Below are positions 6,701-15,694 of a stretch of DNA of 25,927 nt, in pieces. The translations under genes were made by a program, and so were the position numbers. This DNA comes from Desulfuromonadaceae bacterium UBA6124 (GTDB taxonomy: Bacteria; Desulfobacterota; Desulfuromonadia; Desulfuromonadales; Trichloromonadaceae). The stretch is taken from contig DIVU01000213.1 in the NCBI GenBank assembly GCA_002423365.1, positions 1 to 25,927 of the forward strand. The letters are read 5' to 3'. Numbering within the stretch: the stretch's first letter is position 1; each line of letters begins with the position of its first letter. The notes under the pieces are model-generated. The model saw nothing but the letters and a program-made list of their open reading frames with translations, was not told the origin of the DNA and did not search any database.

Positions 6701-8221
6701 TTGAAACCAGGCATCGTCTATCTCATCGGCGCCGGTCCCGGCGATCCCGGCCTGATCACGGTCAAGGGGCGCGAATGCCTGCGCCGGGCCGAGGTGGTGA
6801 TCTACGACTATCTGGCCAATCCCGCCTTTCTGCGTGAAGCACCGACCGCCGAACATCTTTACGTCGGAAAAAAGGGGGGCAGCCATCACCGCTCCCAGGA
6901 GGAGATCAACACCCTGCTGGTGGAAAAAGCCGGGGAGGGCAAGACCGTCGCCCGCCTCAAGGGGGGAGATCCCTACATCTTCGGCCGGGGCGGCGAGGAA
7001 GCCCTCTGTCTGCGCCGGGCCGGCATCCCCTTCGAAGTGGTTCCCGGCGTCACCGCCGGGTTTGCCGCGGCCGCCTACGCCGGCATCCCCCTCACCCACC
7101 GCGATCACACCACCAGCCTCGCCCTGATCACCGGCCACGAAGACCCGGCAAAGAAGATGTCGAGTCTCGACTGGGAGAAACTCGCCGGCGCCGTCGGCAC
7201 CCTGGTCTTTTACATGGGGATCGCCAACCTGCCACTGATCGCCCGGGAACTGACCGCGCACGGCCGCCCCGCCGACACCCCGGTGGCGATTGTGCGCTGG
7301 GCGACCACAACGCAACAGCAGACCCTGACGGCGACCCTCGGCGACGTGGTCGAGCAGGCGGCCAAGGCTCGCCTCAAGCCGCCGGCGGTGATCATCGTCG
7401 GCGCGGTGGTCGGCTTGCGGGAGGAGCTGCGCTGGTTCGACAACCGCCCCCTCTTCGGCAAACGCATTCTCAACACCCGCGCCGCCGATCAGGCCGCCGA
7501 ACTGACGGCGCTTCTCGAAGCGCGGGGGGCCGAAGTCATCGAGGCACCGACCATCGAGCTGGTCGCGCCGGAGAGTTATGACGAACTCGACCGCGCCATC
7601 GCCGAGCTGAACACTTTCGACTGGCTGATCCTGACCTCGGCCAACGGCGTGCGCTGTTTCTTCCGGCGCCTGACGGAACTCGGCCGCGACGCCCGCGCCC
7701 TGGGCTCTTGCCGGATCTGCGTGGTCGGTCCTAAGACCGCCGCCAGCCTCGCCGCGCACGGGCTGCGCGCCGATCTCGTCGCCGCCGAATTCAAAGGCGA
7801 AGGAGTGGTGGCAGCGCTGGCGGATACCGATCTGAAGGATAAAAAAATCCTCTTCCCCAAGGCCGACCGGGCGCGGGAAGTGATACCCACGGAGCTGGCC
7901 AAACGCGGCGCCCAGGTCGTCGCCCCCGTCGCCTACCGCAACGTCGTCCCCGTCGCCCTGCCGGAGGCGGCCCGCGCCGCCCTGGACGCGGGAGAGATCG
8001 ACTGCGTCGCCTTCACCGCCTCCTCCACCGTCGACAACCTCGCAACCCTGCTCGGCGACGACCTCGCCGCCCACCTCAAGGGCATCGCCATCGCCTCCAT
8101 CGGCCCGATCACCTCCAAGACCTGCCACAAGCACGGCCTGGAAGTCGCCGTCGAACCCGCCGAATACACTCTGGAGGCCCTGGTTGAGGGGATTGTGGGG
8201 TATTTTGGCCAGAAGGTGTGA
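6701..8221 (+). CDS. Fused uroporphyrinogen-III C-methyltransferase / uroporphyrinogen-III synthase (CobA-HemD)
   Basis: This is a two-domain enzyme of 506 residues. Residues 1 to about 245 are the SAM-dependent methyltransferase, with YLIGAGPGDPGL at the start, RLKGGDPYIFGRGGEE near residue 85, and VVPGVTAGFAAAAYAGIPLTHR. It makes precorrin-2. Residues from about 250 to the end are HemD, starting LFGKRILNTRAADQA and containing LTSANGVRCFF and AFTASSTVDNL. This half cyclises hydroxymethylbilane to uroporphyrinogen III. I chose TTG 6701 because AGGTGA (6691-6696) precedes it and family homology begins at once. An upstream in-frame ATG at 6665 lies inside the palindrome without a ribosome site. 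The fusion makes the branch-point substrate and consumes part of it. Confidence 0.93.
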   Translation: MKPGIVYLIGAGPGDPGLITVKGRECLRRAEVVIYDYLANPAFLREAPTAEHLYVGKKGGSHHRSQEEINTLLVEKAGEGKTVARLKGGDPYIFGRGGEEALCLRRAGIPFEVVPGVTAGFAAAAYAGIPLTHRDHTTSLALITGHEDPAKKMSSLDWEKLAGAVGTLVFYMGIANLPLIARELTAHGRPADTPVAIVRWATTTQQQTLTATLGDVVEQAAKARLKPPAVIIVGAVVGLREELRWFDNRPLFGKRILNTRAADQAAELTALLEARGAEVIEAPTIELVAPESYDELDRAIAELNTFDWLILTSANGVRCFFRRLTELGRDARALGSCRICVVGPKTAASLAAHGLRADLVAAEFKGEGVVAALADTDLKDKKILFPKADRAREVIPTELAKRGAQVVAPVAYRNVVPVALPEAARAALDAGEIDCVAFTASSTVDNLATLLGDDLAAHLKGIAIASIGPITSKTCHKHGLEVAVEPAEYTLEALVEGIVGYFGQKV

Positions 8222-8347
8222 TCAGAAGAACTGTATTCGCTAGGCAATCTGTGTTATCAGTTGCATCTATCCCGCAAGTGTGCCGTTGAGAGGTGTTCGC
8301 GCAGGATAATCAGACTTTTACTTTCCCCTGAACAGAGGAGATTCGCC

Positions 8348-9325
8348 ATGTTCTTTCCCGAATACCGCGCCCGCCGTCTGCGTCGCAACGACAATATCCG
8401 CCGCATGGTGCGGGAAACCCATCTGCGTGTCGACGATCTGATCTATCCGATGTTTTCCGCTTTCGGCACCGGGATCAAGAAAGAGATTCCGTCGATGCCG
8501 GGGATTTATCAACAGTCCATCGAGCACATCGTCGCCGAGGCCAAGGAGGTCTATGAACTGGGCATTCCGGCAGTGATTCTCTTCGGAATTCCCGAAACCA
8601 AGGATGCTTTGGGGCAGGATGCCTATTCGGAGACCGGCATCATCCAGGAGACGATCCGGGCGATCAAGAAGGAAGTACCGAAGCTCACCGTCATCACCGA
8701 CGTCTGTATGTGCGAATATACCGACCACGGCCATTGCGGGGTGATCAAGGACGGCGACGTGGACAATGACGAGACCCTCCAATTGCTCGCCGCCGAGGCT
8801 CTCTCCCACGCCCGCGCCGGGGCCGACATCGTCGCCCCTTCGGACATGATGGACGGCCGGGTGGCGGCGATCCGCGAGATCCTCGACGCCAACGGTTTCG
8901 AGCAGATCCCGATCATGAGTTATGCGGTCAAGTACGCCAGCGCCTACTACGGCCCCTTTCGCGACGCCGCCGATTCGACTCCCCAGTTCGGTGACCGCCG
9001 CTCCTATCAGATGGACCCGGCCAACCGCCGCGAAGCGATTCGCGAGGCGGCCCTCGACGTGCAGGAGTGCGCCGATTTTCTCATGGTCAAGCCGGCCCTG
9101 GCCTATCTCGACATTCTGCGGGACATCAAGGAGCGCTTCGACCTGCCCCTGGTGGCCTATAACGTTTCCGGCGAATATTCGATGATCAAGGCCGCCGCCG
9201 CCAATGGCTGGGTCGATCACGACCGAATCATGATGGAAACGCTGATCGGCATGAAACGGGCCGGGGCCGACATCATCATCACCTATCACGCCAAGGAAGC
9301 GGCTCGGCTGCTTCTCGGCCGCTAG
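8348..9325 (+). CDS. hemB: Delta-aminolevulinic acid dehydratase (porphobilinogen synthase)
   Basis: HemB condenses two 5-aminolevulinates into porphobilinogen. The protein is 325 residues. The two catalytic lysines are K195 (in SYAVKYASAYYGPFRDA) and K248 (in MVKPALAYLD). The zinc-site cysteines C120, C122 and C130 are in CMCEYTDHGHC, which marks it as a zinc-dependent form. A GAGGAG ribosome site lies 7 bases before the ATG at 8348. The 126-base gap after cobA-hemD holds no terminator and no convincing promoter, so it is probably read through from the same operon. Confidence 0.97.
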   Translation: MFFPEYRARRLRRNDNIRRMVRETHLRVDDLIYPMFSAFGTGIKKEIPSMPGIYQQSIEHIVAEAKEVYELGIPAVILFGIPETKDALGQDAYSETGIIQETIRAIKKEVPKLTVITDVCMCEYTDHGHCGVIKDGDVDNDETLQLLAAEALSHARAGADIVAPSDMMDGRVAAIREILDANGFEQIPIMSYAVKYASAYYGPFRDAADSTPQFGDRRSYQMDPANRREAIREAALDVQECADFLMVKPALAYLDILRDIKERFDLPLVAYNVSGEYSMIKAAAANGWVDHDRIMMETLIGMKRAGADIIITYHAKEAARLLLGR

Positions 9326-9348
9326 GCCGAAGGAACACGCGCCGACTC

Positions 9349-10647
9349 ATGCGAGAATATTTCTGCGACCGGCTGGCCAACGGCCTGCGCCTGGTCACCG
9401 TTGAAATGCCCCACCTGCACTGCGCGGAGATGGCCTGCTACGTCCAGGTCGGCGGACGGGACGAGTCCGCCGACTTGGCGGGCATCTCCCATTTCCTCGA
9501 ACACATCCTCTTTCGCGGCAGCCTCGATTTCCCCAGCACCTTCGTTTTGGAGCGGGCCTTCGAAGCCATCGGCGGCGCGGTAAACGCCGCCACCGACGTG
9601 GAAAGCACCTGTTATCACAGCCGCTTCCATCCCCAGCATCTGGATGAGGCTTCCCGCCTCTTCGCCTCGCTGCTGACCCGGCCGCTCTTCGCCGACGTCG
9701 AGTTGGAGCGGCGCATCATCCTCGAAGAGGCGCTGGACGATCTCAACGAGCGGGGGGAGGATGTCAGCCCCGACAACCTCACCGCCGGCCTGCTCTGGCC
9801 CGATCATGCCTTAAGCCTGCCGACCATCGGCAGCACGGCCTCGATCAAGGCGATCCGCGAGGACGACCTGCGCACCCACCATGGCCGCTATTACACCCCG
9901 GTCAACGCGGTGGTGGTGGTCGCCGGCAATGTTCGCCGCGAAGCGGCGCTGCAGGCCGTGACTGGGGCCTTCGGCCACTGGCAGGGCAGCGGCGGCCCCG
10001 AGCGACAAAGCCCGACAGCCCGCGAAGCCCATGCGCCGGAGGTGGCCTGGGCCAAGGATTCGGATTCGCAGATTCTGCTGCAGCTGGCCTTTCGCGCCCC
10101 GGGGCGGGGGCATGCCGATACCGTGCCGCTGCGGGTGCTGCGCTGGATTCTCTCCTGGGGGGGGGCCTCGCGCCTGATGCTGCGCCTGCGCGAACAGCTT
10201 GGCCTGACCTACCATGTGGAGGCGGGGCTGTCGATGCTCGCCGACTGCGGCTCCTTCACCATCGATCTGGCGGTGGCGCCGAAAAATCTCGAGCGGTCGG
10301 TGACGGAAGTGCTTGGGGTGGTGGCGCGGCTCTGTCGCGAGCCGGTACCCGAGGATGAGCTGCAGGGGGTGTTGCGGGCCTATCTCTTCGACCTGGAGTT
10401 CAGCCAGGACCATACCGAGGCGATGCTTTCCCGCTATGGATGGGGGGAACTGGCCGGCTATCTACGCACTGTCGAAGACGACCGGCGCGAAGTCATGGCG
10501 GTGACGGCCGAGGCGATCCAGCAGGCGGCCCGGTCGGTCTTCGCCCCAGGCAATCTCAAGCTGGCCATCGTCGGTCCCTGGAAGGAAGCGCACCGGCGCG
10601 CGGTGAACAAGGTCCTTGCCGCTTATTCCCCGCTGACGGAACCCTAG
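9349..10647 (+). CDS. M16 family zinc peptidase (processing-protease/PqqL-like)
   Basis: The product is 432 residues, the usual size of a one-subunit M16B peptidase with two homologous halves. The inverted zinc motif HFLEH (H48, E51, H52) and the downstream glutamate near E127 in ILEEALDDL are present, so it should be active. The second-half segment LREQLGLTYHVEAGLS is the conserved R/Y substrate-binding region. There is no signal peptide, so it acts in the cytoplasm unless exported by another route. It follows hemB by 23 bases with a poor AAGGA site. It may be the last gene of the operon, but nothing ties it to heme synthesis. Its stop codon overlaps the stop of the convergent gene. Confidence 0.9.
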   Translation: MREYFCDRLANGLRLVTVEMPHLHCAEMACYVQVGGRDESADLAGISHFLEHILFRGSLDFPSTFVLERAFEAIGGAVNAATDVESTCYHSRFHPQHLDEASRLFASLLTRPLFADVELERRIILEEALDDLNERGEDVSPDNLTAGLLWPDHALSLPTIGSTASIKAIREDDLRTHHGRYYTPVNAVVVVAGNVRREAALQAVTGAFGHWQGSGGPERQSPTAREAHAPEVAWAKDSDSQILLQLAFRAPGRGHADTVPLRVLRWILSWGGASRLMLRLREQLGLTYHVEAGLSMLADCGSFTIDLAVAPKNLERSVTEVLGVVARLCREPVPEDELQGVLRAYLFDLEFSQDHTEAMLSRYGWGELAGYLRTVEDDRREVMAVTAEAIQQAARSVFAPGNLKLAIVGPWKEAHRRAVNKVLAAYSPLTEP

Positions 10648-13472
10648 GCGATGCGGATCGTCTTGTAGAGAAAATTCTTGAAACGGAAAAAGGTCTTGCG
10701 GCTTTGCGCGTCCTTGGCGCGGGGGTCGCAGGCCTGGAGCATGACGGCGATCTTCGGCATGTTGGTCGCTCCTTCCCGACGAGCGAGATCGATGACCGCC
10801 GCCACCACATCCCGGGAGATGCGACTCTCGGAAAAAGGCTCGTAGACCCGCTCCCAGAAATCCCCTTCCCCCTTGCGCAGGTCCGAAAAAATCTCCTCCG
10901 CGACCTGGGTGGTGAGTTTCTCCACCGCCACCGTCCCCTTCGGCCGTTCCGGTTCGCCGATCGCCCGGCGTATGTCTTCCTCCGAAAGCACCCGTTTTTT
11001 CCGAAAAAAGAGGGCGCGCAGCAGGATGCTGCGCAGCTCGCGCACATTGCCGGTGTAGTGGTGCTGGGAGAGGAGTTGCTGGGCGCCACGAGTCAGCACC
11101 GGGGCATCCTCCTCGCGCTCCTCGCCCCCCCCTTTGCGATAAACTTGGTAGAGCTTGCCGAGAAAGTGGGTGGCCAGGTCGGGGATGTCCTCGCGGCGCT
11201 GGTTGAGGGAGGGAACCTCGATGGTCAGCTCGGAGAGGCGATGGAAAAGGTCCTCGCGGAAATGGCCGGACTCGATGAGCTGTTTGAGGTTCTTGTTGGT
11301 GGCGGCGATGAGCAGCACCCGCGAGAAGCGGGTGACGTTTTCGCCAAGGCGGACGAAGCCGCCGTTGTCGAGAAAGCGCAGCAGCTGCACCTGGGTTTTG
11401 GGGTCGGCGTCGCCGATTTCGTCGAGAAAGACCACACCGCCGTGGGCCTCTTCGAGAATTCCCTTGCGGTCGGTGTGGGCGCCGGTGAAGGCGCCGCGCT
11501 TGTGGCCGAAGAGTTCCGAATAGGTGAGGTCGCCGCTGTAGGCGGCGATGTTGGTCTTTTTCACCGGCAGCTCGCCGCGCGGATCGATCTCGATCTGGTA
11601 CATCTCCCGCAAGCGGGAGAAGATGTTGTTGAAGAGGAACTCCTTGCCGCTGCCGGTGTCGCCGGTGATGAGGATCGACGGCAGGCCGAGGGAGGCCTCC
11701 TGCAGGTCGCGCACCGTCCACTTGGCCAGACGGTTGAAGAGGGGCGGGGTGATGCGCTGGATGAAGTCGACCAGTTCCGAGGTCTTGGCCGAGTTGCCGA
11801 TGATGTTTCCCAACTTGTAGGAAGAGATCTTCGGGTCTTTGTAGCCGACATCCCGGCGCAGGTTGATGACTTCGCCGGTGAGTTTTTCGATCCGTTGCAG
11901 ATCGTAGAGAAAGGGCGCGATCAGCCGTTCGATAATCATCAGGATGCGTTTGTGCTCATCGGTGAAGTAGTAGGGACGCAGACTGTCGAGGCAGATGACG
12001 GCGATGACTTGATCGTCGTAGAGTACCGGCACGGCGATTTCGCTCTTGATAACCCCGGTGATCTCCCGGTACAGCCCCTTCTTGCGCTTCTCCTCCTCGG
12101 TATCGGCGATGACGTGCGGCCGTCCGGTGTGGGCGACGTAGCCGGTGAGGCTGCGCTCCTCGGGGGGCAGGTTCTCGCCGCCGACGCGAATCGGCGGAAT
12201 GTCCTTCTTCAGCCATTCCTTGCTCTTGGCCCCGACCAGCCGGCCGTCCGGTTCCTCGACGACCAGCCAGCGTATCCCTTCCTCCTCGCGCACCAAGGCG
12301 ATACTGCCGGTGTCGGCGCCGATCAGTTCCGTGGCCTTGGACAAGGCACGGTTGAGAAAGGGTTGCAAACCCTCGAATTTTTCCTGCAACAGGTCGTTGA
12401 TCTCGGAGAGGACCTGGATCTCCATGTGCTCAACGCCGATTTCCTGGATGACCCGCTCGGCCATCTCGGCGTGGGCCTCCAGCAGCCCCTTCTCGAAGTC
12501 GCTGAAATGGTAGGACCCGCGGGTGTAGTAGTTGACCAGGCAGATGATACGCCGGGTGTGTGGTTCGTAGCGGGGGACCACATAAAGGGATTTCAGCCCC
12601 ATCTGCTCGGTGAGGTAGCGCTTCTGCAGGGGCTCCGCCGGCAGGTTGGGGATGTACAGGGGGGAGAGGAGGGTGTCGTCGCTGATGATACCGGTGCTGC
12701 TGATGTAACGGGAAAGCAGGGATTGGCCGGGGCCGAGGTTGATGAGCTTTTCATCCTCGTAGAGCTGGCGGGCGCCTTGGTCCTTGGTGTAGGAGGCGAG
12801 CACCTGCAAGCCCTCCTCCTTCGATTCCAGGCCCAACGGCGAAGGAATGAGGACCGAGGCCAGGGTCAGTTTATCGATCAGACGGACCGCCGATTTCACC
12901 ATCAACAGGGCGGCTTCCTTCTTTTTCGCTTTGTCGATGCGCCGGGCCAGGACGATCTGCTGATGATACTTGCGCGCCTGGTCGATAAGCGGCACGACCT
13001 CGGCGAGAAATTCCCGCAGCACTCGCCGCTGGGATTCGGCGGGGACGCGCCCGACCCGACTGCTGTCGACACTGAGAACGCCGGCCGAGCGCCCCTGATG
13101 GATCAGGGGAACGAGATAGCTGGCACGGATCTCGAAGCGGTCGGCGAGTTCCAGGGCGTTGGGTCCGGCCAGGGTCGCCACATCCTCGACCAGGGTCGCC
13201 TGCTGGGTCATGTAGACCCGCGACACCAGATAGTCGGTGCTGTTGAGGGGGAAGGACTGCCCCTTGACCGCCAACGCCTGGGCGCCGTTGGCGGCGGCGC
13301 AGACGAGGATACCGCCGGTCAGGTCTTCGAGGTAGACCCGGCAGCGGTTCTGGCGGGTGATGAGTGTCACCGCGCCGAGCAGCACATGCAGGATGTCCTC
13401 CAGGTTCTCCTTGCCGTAGCTGGCGATTTTGGCTTTGAGATGGGAGAGTTGCGCGACAACGAAGGATTCCAT
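10644..13472 (-). CDS. Triple-GAF sigma-54-dependent transcriptional activator
   Basis: The 942-residue protein has three GAF-like sensor regions (about 15-165, 190-360 and 375-535) and an AAA+ sigma-54 activator domain (about 555-790). Walker A is GDTGSGKE (604-611), the sigma-54 contact loop is an intact GAFTGA (660-665), and Walker B is VVFLDE with D684/E685. HFREDLFHRLSEL and NVRELRSILLRA are the arginine-finger and sensor II regions. The loop and catalytic residues predict a working activator of RpoN polymerase. The C-terminal 150 residues lack a clear Fis-type helix-turn-helix; RREGATNMPKIAVMLQ might be a divergent one. GAGGT precedes the ATG by about 8 bases. No receiver domain is present, so small-molecule or partner sensing by the GAFs is likely. 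Confidence 0.9.
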   Translation of the reverse strand: MESFVVAQLSHLKAKIASYGKENLEDILHVLLGAVTLITRQNRCRVYLEDLTGGILVCAAANGAQALAVKGQSFPLNSTDYLVSRVYMTQQATLVEDVATLAGPNALELADRFEIRASYLVPLIHQGRSAGVLSVDSSRVGRVPAESQRRVLREFLAEVVPLIDQARKYHQQIVLARRIDKAKKKEAALLMVKSAVRLIDKLTLASVLIPSPLGLESKEEGLQVLASYTKDQGARQLYEDEKLINLGPGQSLLSRYISSTGIISDDTLLSPLYIPNLPAEPLQKRYLTEQMGLKSLYVVPRYEPHTRRIICLVNYYTRGSYHFSDFEKGLLEAHAEMAERVIQEIGVEHMEIQVLSEINDLLQEKFEGLQPFLNRALSKATELIGADTGSIALVREEEGIRWLVVEEPDGRLVGAKSKEWLKKDIPPIRVGGENLPPEERSLTGYVAHTGRPHVIADTEEEKRKKGLYREITGVIKSEIAVPVLYDDQVIAVICLDSLRPYYFTDEHKRILMIIERLIAPFLYDLQRIEKLTGEVINLRRDVGYKDPKISSYKLGNIIGNSAKTSELVDFIQRITPPLFNRLAKWTVRDLQEASLGLPSILITGDTGSGKEFLFNNIFSRLREMYQIEIDPRGELPVKKTNIAAYSGDLTYSELFGHKRGAFTGAHTDRKGILEEAHGGVVFLDEIGDADPKTQVQLLRFLDNGGFVRLGENVTRFSRVLLIAATNKNLKQLIESGHFREDLFHRLSELTIEVPSLNQRREDIPDLATHFLGKLYQVYRKGGGEEREEDAPVLTRGAQQLLSQHHYTGNVRELRSILLRALFFRKKRVLSEEDIRRAIGEPERPKGTVAVEKLTTQVAEEIFSDLRKGEGDFWERVYEPFSESRISRDVVAAVIDLARREGATNMPKIAVMLQACDPRAKDAQSRKTFFRFKNFLYKTIRIA

Positions 13473-13509
13473 GGCGACCTCGGAAGTTGAGTGGAAATTT
13501 TACTCAGGC

Positions 13510-13539
13510 ACTATAGAGCGATCCGCCGGGATCTGTCAA
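13510..13539 (-). promoter_or_regulatory. Sigma-70 promoter of the sigma-54 activator gene
   Basis: On the minus strand a perfect TTGACA (13534-13539) is followed after 18 bases by TATAGT (13510-13515). It lies about 38 bases upstream of the ATG. The activator thus seems to be expressed by housekeeping polymerase rather than by sigma-54. Confidence 0.6.
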
Positions 13540-13568
13540 AGGCGCACGGACGTTTCCCGGTAAGCCGC

Positions 13569-13599
13569 TTGTACTTTTTCGACCCTTGGTGTATATAAT
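13569..13599 (+). promoter_or_regulatory. Candidate sigma-70 promoter of the J-domain gene
   Basis: TTGTAC (13569-13574) and a perfect TATAAT (13594-13599) are 19 bases apart; taking TATATA at 13592 gives 17. It drives the gene at 13643 and is back-to-back with the activator promoter. Confidence 0.5.
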
Positions 13600-13642
13600 T
13601 CGCCAAGTGTTTTAATCTTTCCGCGAAGGGACTTCGACCGGC

Positions 13643-14428
13643 GTGCTGCCCCGTTTTCACGAAAATGAGGTTTTTTCGGCCTGCCGAACCCTGTTCGGTC
13701 CCGCGGTCCATCTGTCCCTCGATTTTCTCGGCTACTTGCAGCCGGGAGGGGTCAAGGCCGCTTTTCGCGAACAGGCCAAGCAGAACCATCCCGATCTCTT
13801 CGCCAGCCACGATCCCGAAATCCAGCACCGCCAGTCCGAGCTTTTCCGTCAGGTCCGCGAAGCCTTCGATCTGATGCAGGCCTTTATCAAGCACCGGGAC
13901 GAAGAGCAGGGGCAGTGTGCCCATCGCGCTTTTCATGGCGCCCGGCCCCAGGCCTGGGCCCGCCCCAAGCGACCACCGCGCCGACCGGCGGGGGGACATT
14001 TCTTTCGCGGCGCCGTCCCCGCGCGACGTCTGGAATTCGGCAGCTATCTCTATTATCGCGGGCTGATTTCCTATCAGTCGCTGATCGACGCCTTGGTCTG
14101 GCAGCGCCGCCAGCGGCCGGTGCTCGGGGATATCGCCCGGCGCTGGAGTTGGCTGAGCGAAGCCGACATCCTTACCATCTGCCGGGATCGCGGCGGTTAC
14201 GGCCGCTTCGGCGAAAAAGCCGTACGCCTCGGTCTACTCGGCCAGGCCCAGGTGCAGACCCTGCTCTTCTTCCAGCGCAGCCGGCAGCAGAAGATCGGCC
14301 GCTACTTCGTCGAAGCCGGCCTGCTCAGCGAATTGCAGATCGAACGCCTGGCCGCCGAATGTCACCAGCACAACAGCCGCGTAGCCGGCGCATCTGCCAA
14401 TGAAAGACGCCGCGCCGCTACCGGCTGA
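13643..14428 (+). CDS. J-domain protein with C-terminal MshEN-like repeats
   Basis: The 261-residue product has two parts. The first, about residues 25-90, resembles a J-domain: FREQAKQNHPDLF with HPD at 49-51, then a helix ending VREAFDLMQAFI. HPD is the contact that stimulates DnaK ATPase. After a basic, proline-rich linker, two related repeats follow (about 129-183 and 190-245). Both read like MshEN/GspE-N segments (FGSYLYYRGLIS...LGDIARR; FGEKAVRLGLLG...IGRYFVEAGLLSE). MshEN domains in type II secretion and type IV pilus ATPases often bind cyclic di-GMP. I chose the GTG at 13643, with GAAGGGA 11 bases upstream. There is no signal peptide or membrane span. Function is not known; the domain calls are by pattern. 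Confidence 0.72.
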   Translation: MLPRFHENEVFSACRTLFGPAVHLSLDFLGYLQPGGVKAAFREQAKQNHPDLFASHDPEIQHRQSELFRQVREAFDLMQAFIKHRDEEQGQCAHRAFHGARPQAWARPKRPPRRPAGGHFFRGAVPARRLEFGSYLYYRGLISYQSLIDALVWQRRQRPVLGDIARRWSWLSEADILTICRDRGGYGRFGEKAVRLGLLGQAQVQTLLFFQRSRQQKIGRYFVEAGLLSELQIERLAAECHQHNSRVAGASANERRRAATG

Positions 14429-14497
14429 TCTTTCCTCCGCTCACGTTTTTCATCCCTTCGCTTCACTCCCCATCTTCAATAACAGGAGCATCTTTTC

Positions 14498-15664
14498 ATG
14501 GGCATTCTTGCCAATAGCGTCAGTCTTTGCCAGTTTCAGATTCTGCTCGACAATCCGCCCGACGATCTCTTCGCCTGGGCGAGCGAACAACTCGCGGCCA
14601 AGGCTTTCCGCCCCATCGATCGCGGCAGCGAGGAGCTCTCCGTCGGCTGGGTGCTGGTCGACGATCCCCAGTCCAGTGATTTTTCCGAACCCCGTGCCTT
14701 CTGGCGGGATCATTACCTGGTCTTTTCGTTACGCCGGGACCAACGCCGGATTCCCTCGGCACTGCTGAAAGCCCATCAGGAGCGGGTCGAGACCGAGTTC
14801 CTCGCCGCTCATCCCGGACTCAACCGGGTGCCCAAGCAGAAGCGGGAGGAGTTGCGCGACGCCGTGCGCGGCACCCTGCTCAGCCAGACCCTGCCGGTGC
14901 CGGCGGTCTTCGACGTCGTCTGGGATACCCGCACGGGCCGCCTGGGCTTCGCCAGTCTCAATGCCAAGGTCCTGGAAATGTTCGAAGGACTGTTCCGCCA
15001 AACCTTCGAAGGGTCGCGCCTGATCGCCGTGCATCCCTACGGCCGCGCCGAGGGCCTGTTCGACGAAACCGGACGCGCGGCCCTGGCGGCGGAAAACCGC
15101 GCCGGCGGCGATTCGGTGCTGGAAATGATCGAGGGCAACCGCTGGCTCGGCGAGGATTTCCTGCGCTGGCTCCTCTACCAAACCCTCACCGAAGCCTCCC
15201 GCTACACCGTCAATCGCCCCGGCCCGGCGACCGTGGGGGAAGGCTTCGTCGCCTATCTCAACGACCGGTTGCTGCTCAAGGGGGGGAGCGAAAGCGGCGT
15301 GCAGAAGGTCACCGTGGTCGGCCCGCAGGATGCATTCAGCGAAGTGCGCACCGCCCTGAACGGCGGCAAGCAGATCACCGAGGCGATTGTGCATCTGGAA
15401 AAGCTCGAAGACCAGTGGAAGCTGACCCTCAAGGGGGAGACCTTCCACTTCGCCTCCTTCAAGACCCCATCGGTGAAGGTCGAAAAGGATCAACTCACCG
15501 ATGCCGGCAGCGAAAAGGAGGCGGTCTTCTACGAGAAGATGCACGTCATGGAAGAGGGCCTGCAACTCTTCGACAGCCTCTACCGGCACTTTCTCGACCG
15601 GCGCCTCGGCGCCGACTGGCCCGCCGTCAACGCCCGCATCGCCGAGTGGCTGGCGGCGGAATAG
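14498..15664 (+). CDS. RdgC-like recombination-associated protein, enlarged
   Basis: The product has 388 residues against about 303 for E. coli RdgC. Family-like stretches are AFRPIDRGSEELSVGWVLV near the N-terminus, RRIPSALLKAHQERVETEF, the basic KQKREELRDAV helix followed by a sequence ending VFDVVWDTRTGRLGFAS, and the late EAIVHLEKLEDQWKLTL. RdgC forms a ring dimer on DNA and restrains RecA. The extra length lies in the second half, which also has an acidic, lysine-rich stretch (KVEKDQLTDAGSEKEA). AGGAG (14484-14488) lies 9 bases before the ATG. It follows the J-domain gene by 69 bases with no terminator between, and a strong terminator follows it. Confidence 0.72.
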   Translation: MGILANSVSLCQFQILLDNPPDDLFAWASEQLAAKAFRPIDRGSEELSVGWVLVDDPQSSDFSEPRAFWRDHYLVFSLRRDQRRIPSALLKAHQERVETEFLAAHPGLNRVPKQKREELRDAVRGTLLSQTLPVPAVFDVVWDTRTGRLGFASLNAKVLEMFEGLFRQTFEGSRLIAVHPYGRAEGLFDETGRAALAAENRAGGDSVLEMIEGNRWLGEDFLRWLLYQTLTEASRYTVNRPGPATVGEGFVAYLNDRLLLKGGSESGVQKVTVVGPQDAFSEVRTALNGGKQITEAIVHLEKLEDQWKLTLKGETFHFASFKTPSVKVEKDQLTDAGSEKEAVFYEKMHVMEEGLQLFDSLYRHFLDRRLGADWPAVNARIAEWLAAE

Positions 15665-15694
15665 ACGACCTCCGCGCAACAATTTCAGTTCACG

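Noticed and set aside
6650..8134. A 494-codon minus-strand frame across cobA-hemD
   Set aside because: It mirrors the bias of the sense gene and shows no recognisable domain or ribosome site.
8286..8310. TTGAGA and GATAAT before hemB as a promoter
   Set aside because: The spacer is only 13 bases, too short for sigma-70 polymerase; no other fitting pair was found.
10440..13490. A 1016-codon open frame on the plus strand across the sigma-54 activator
   Set aside because: It is antisense to a gene with complete GAF and AAA+ motifs, and it reads as low-complexity sequence rich in G, A, V, D and L without any domain. Long antisense frames arise from the codon bias of high-GC genes.
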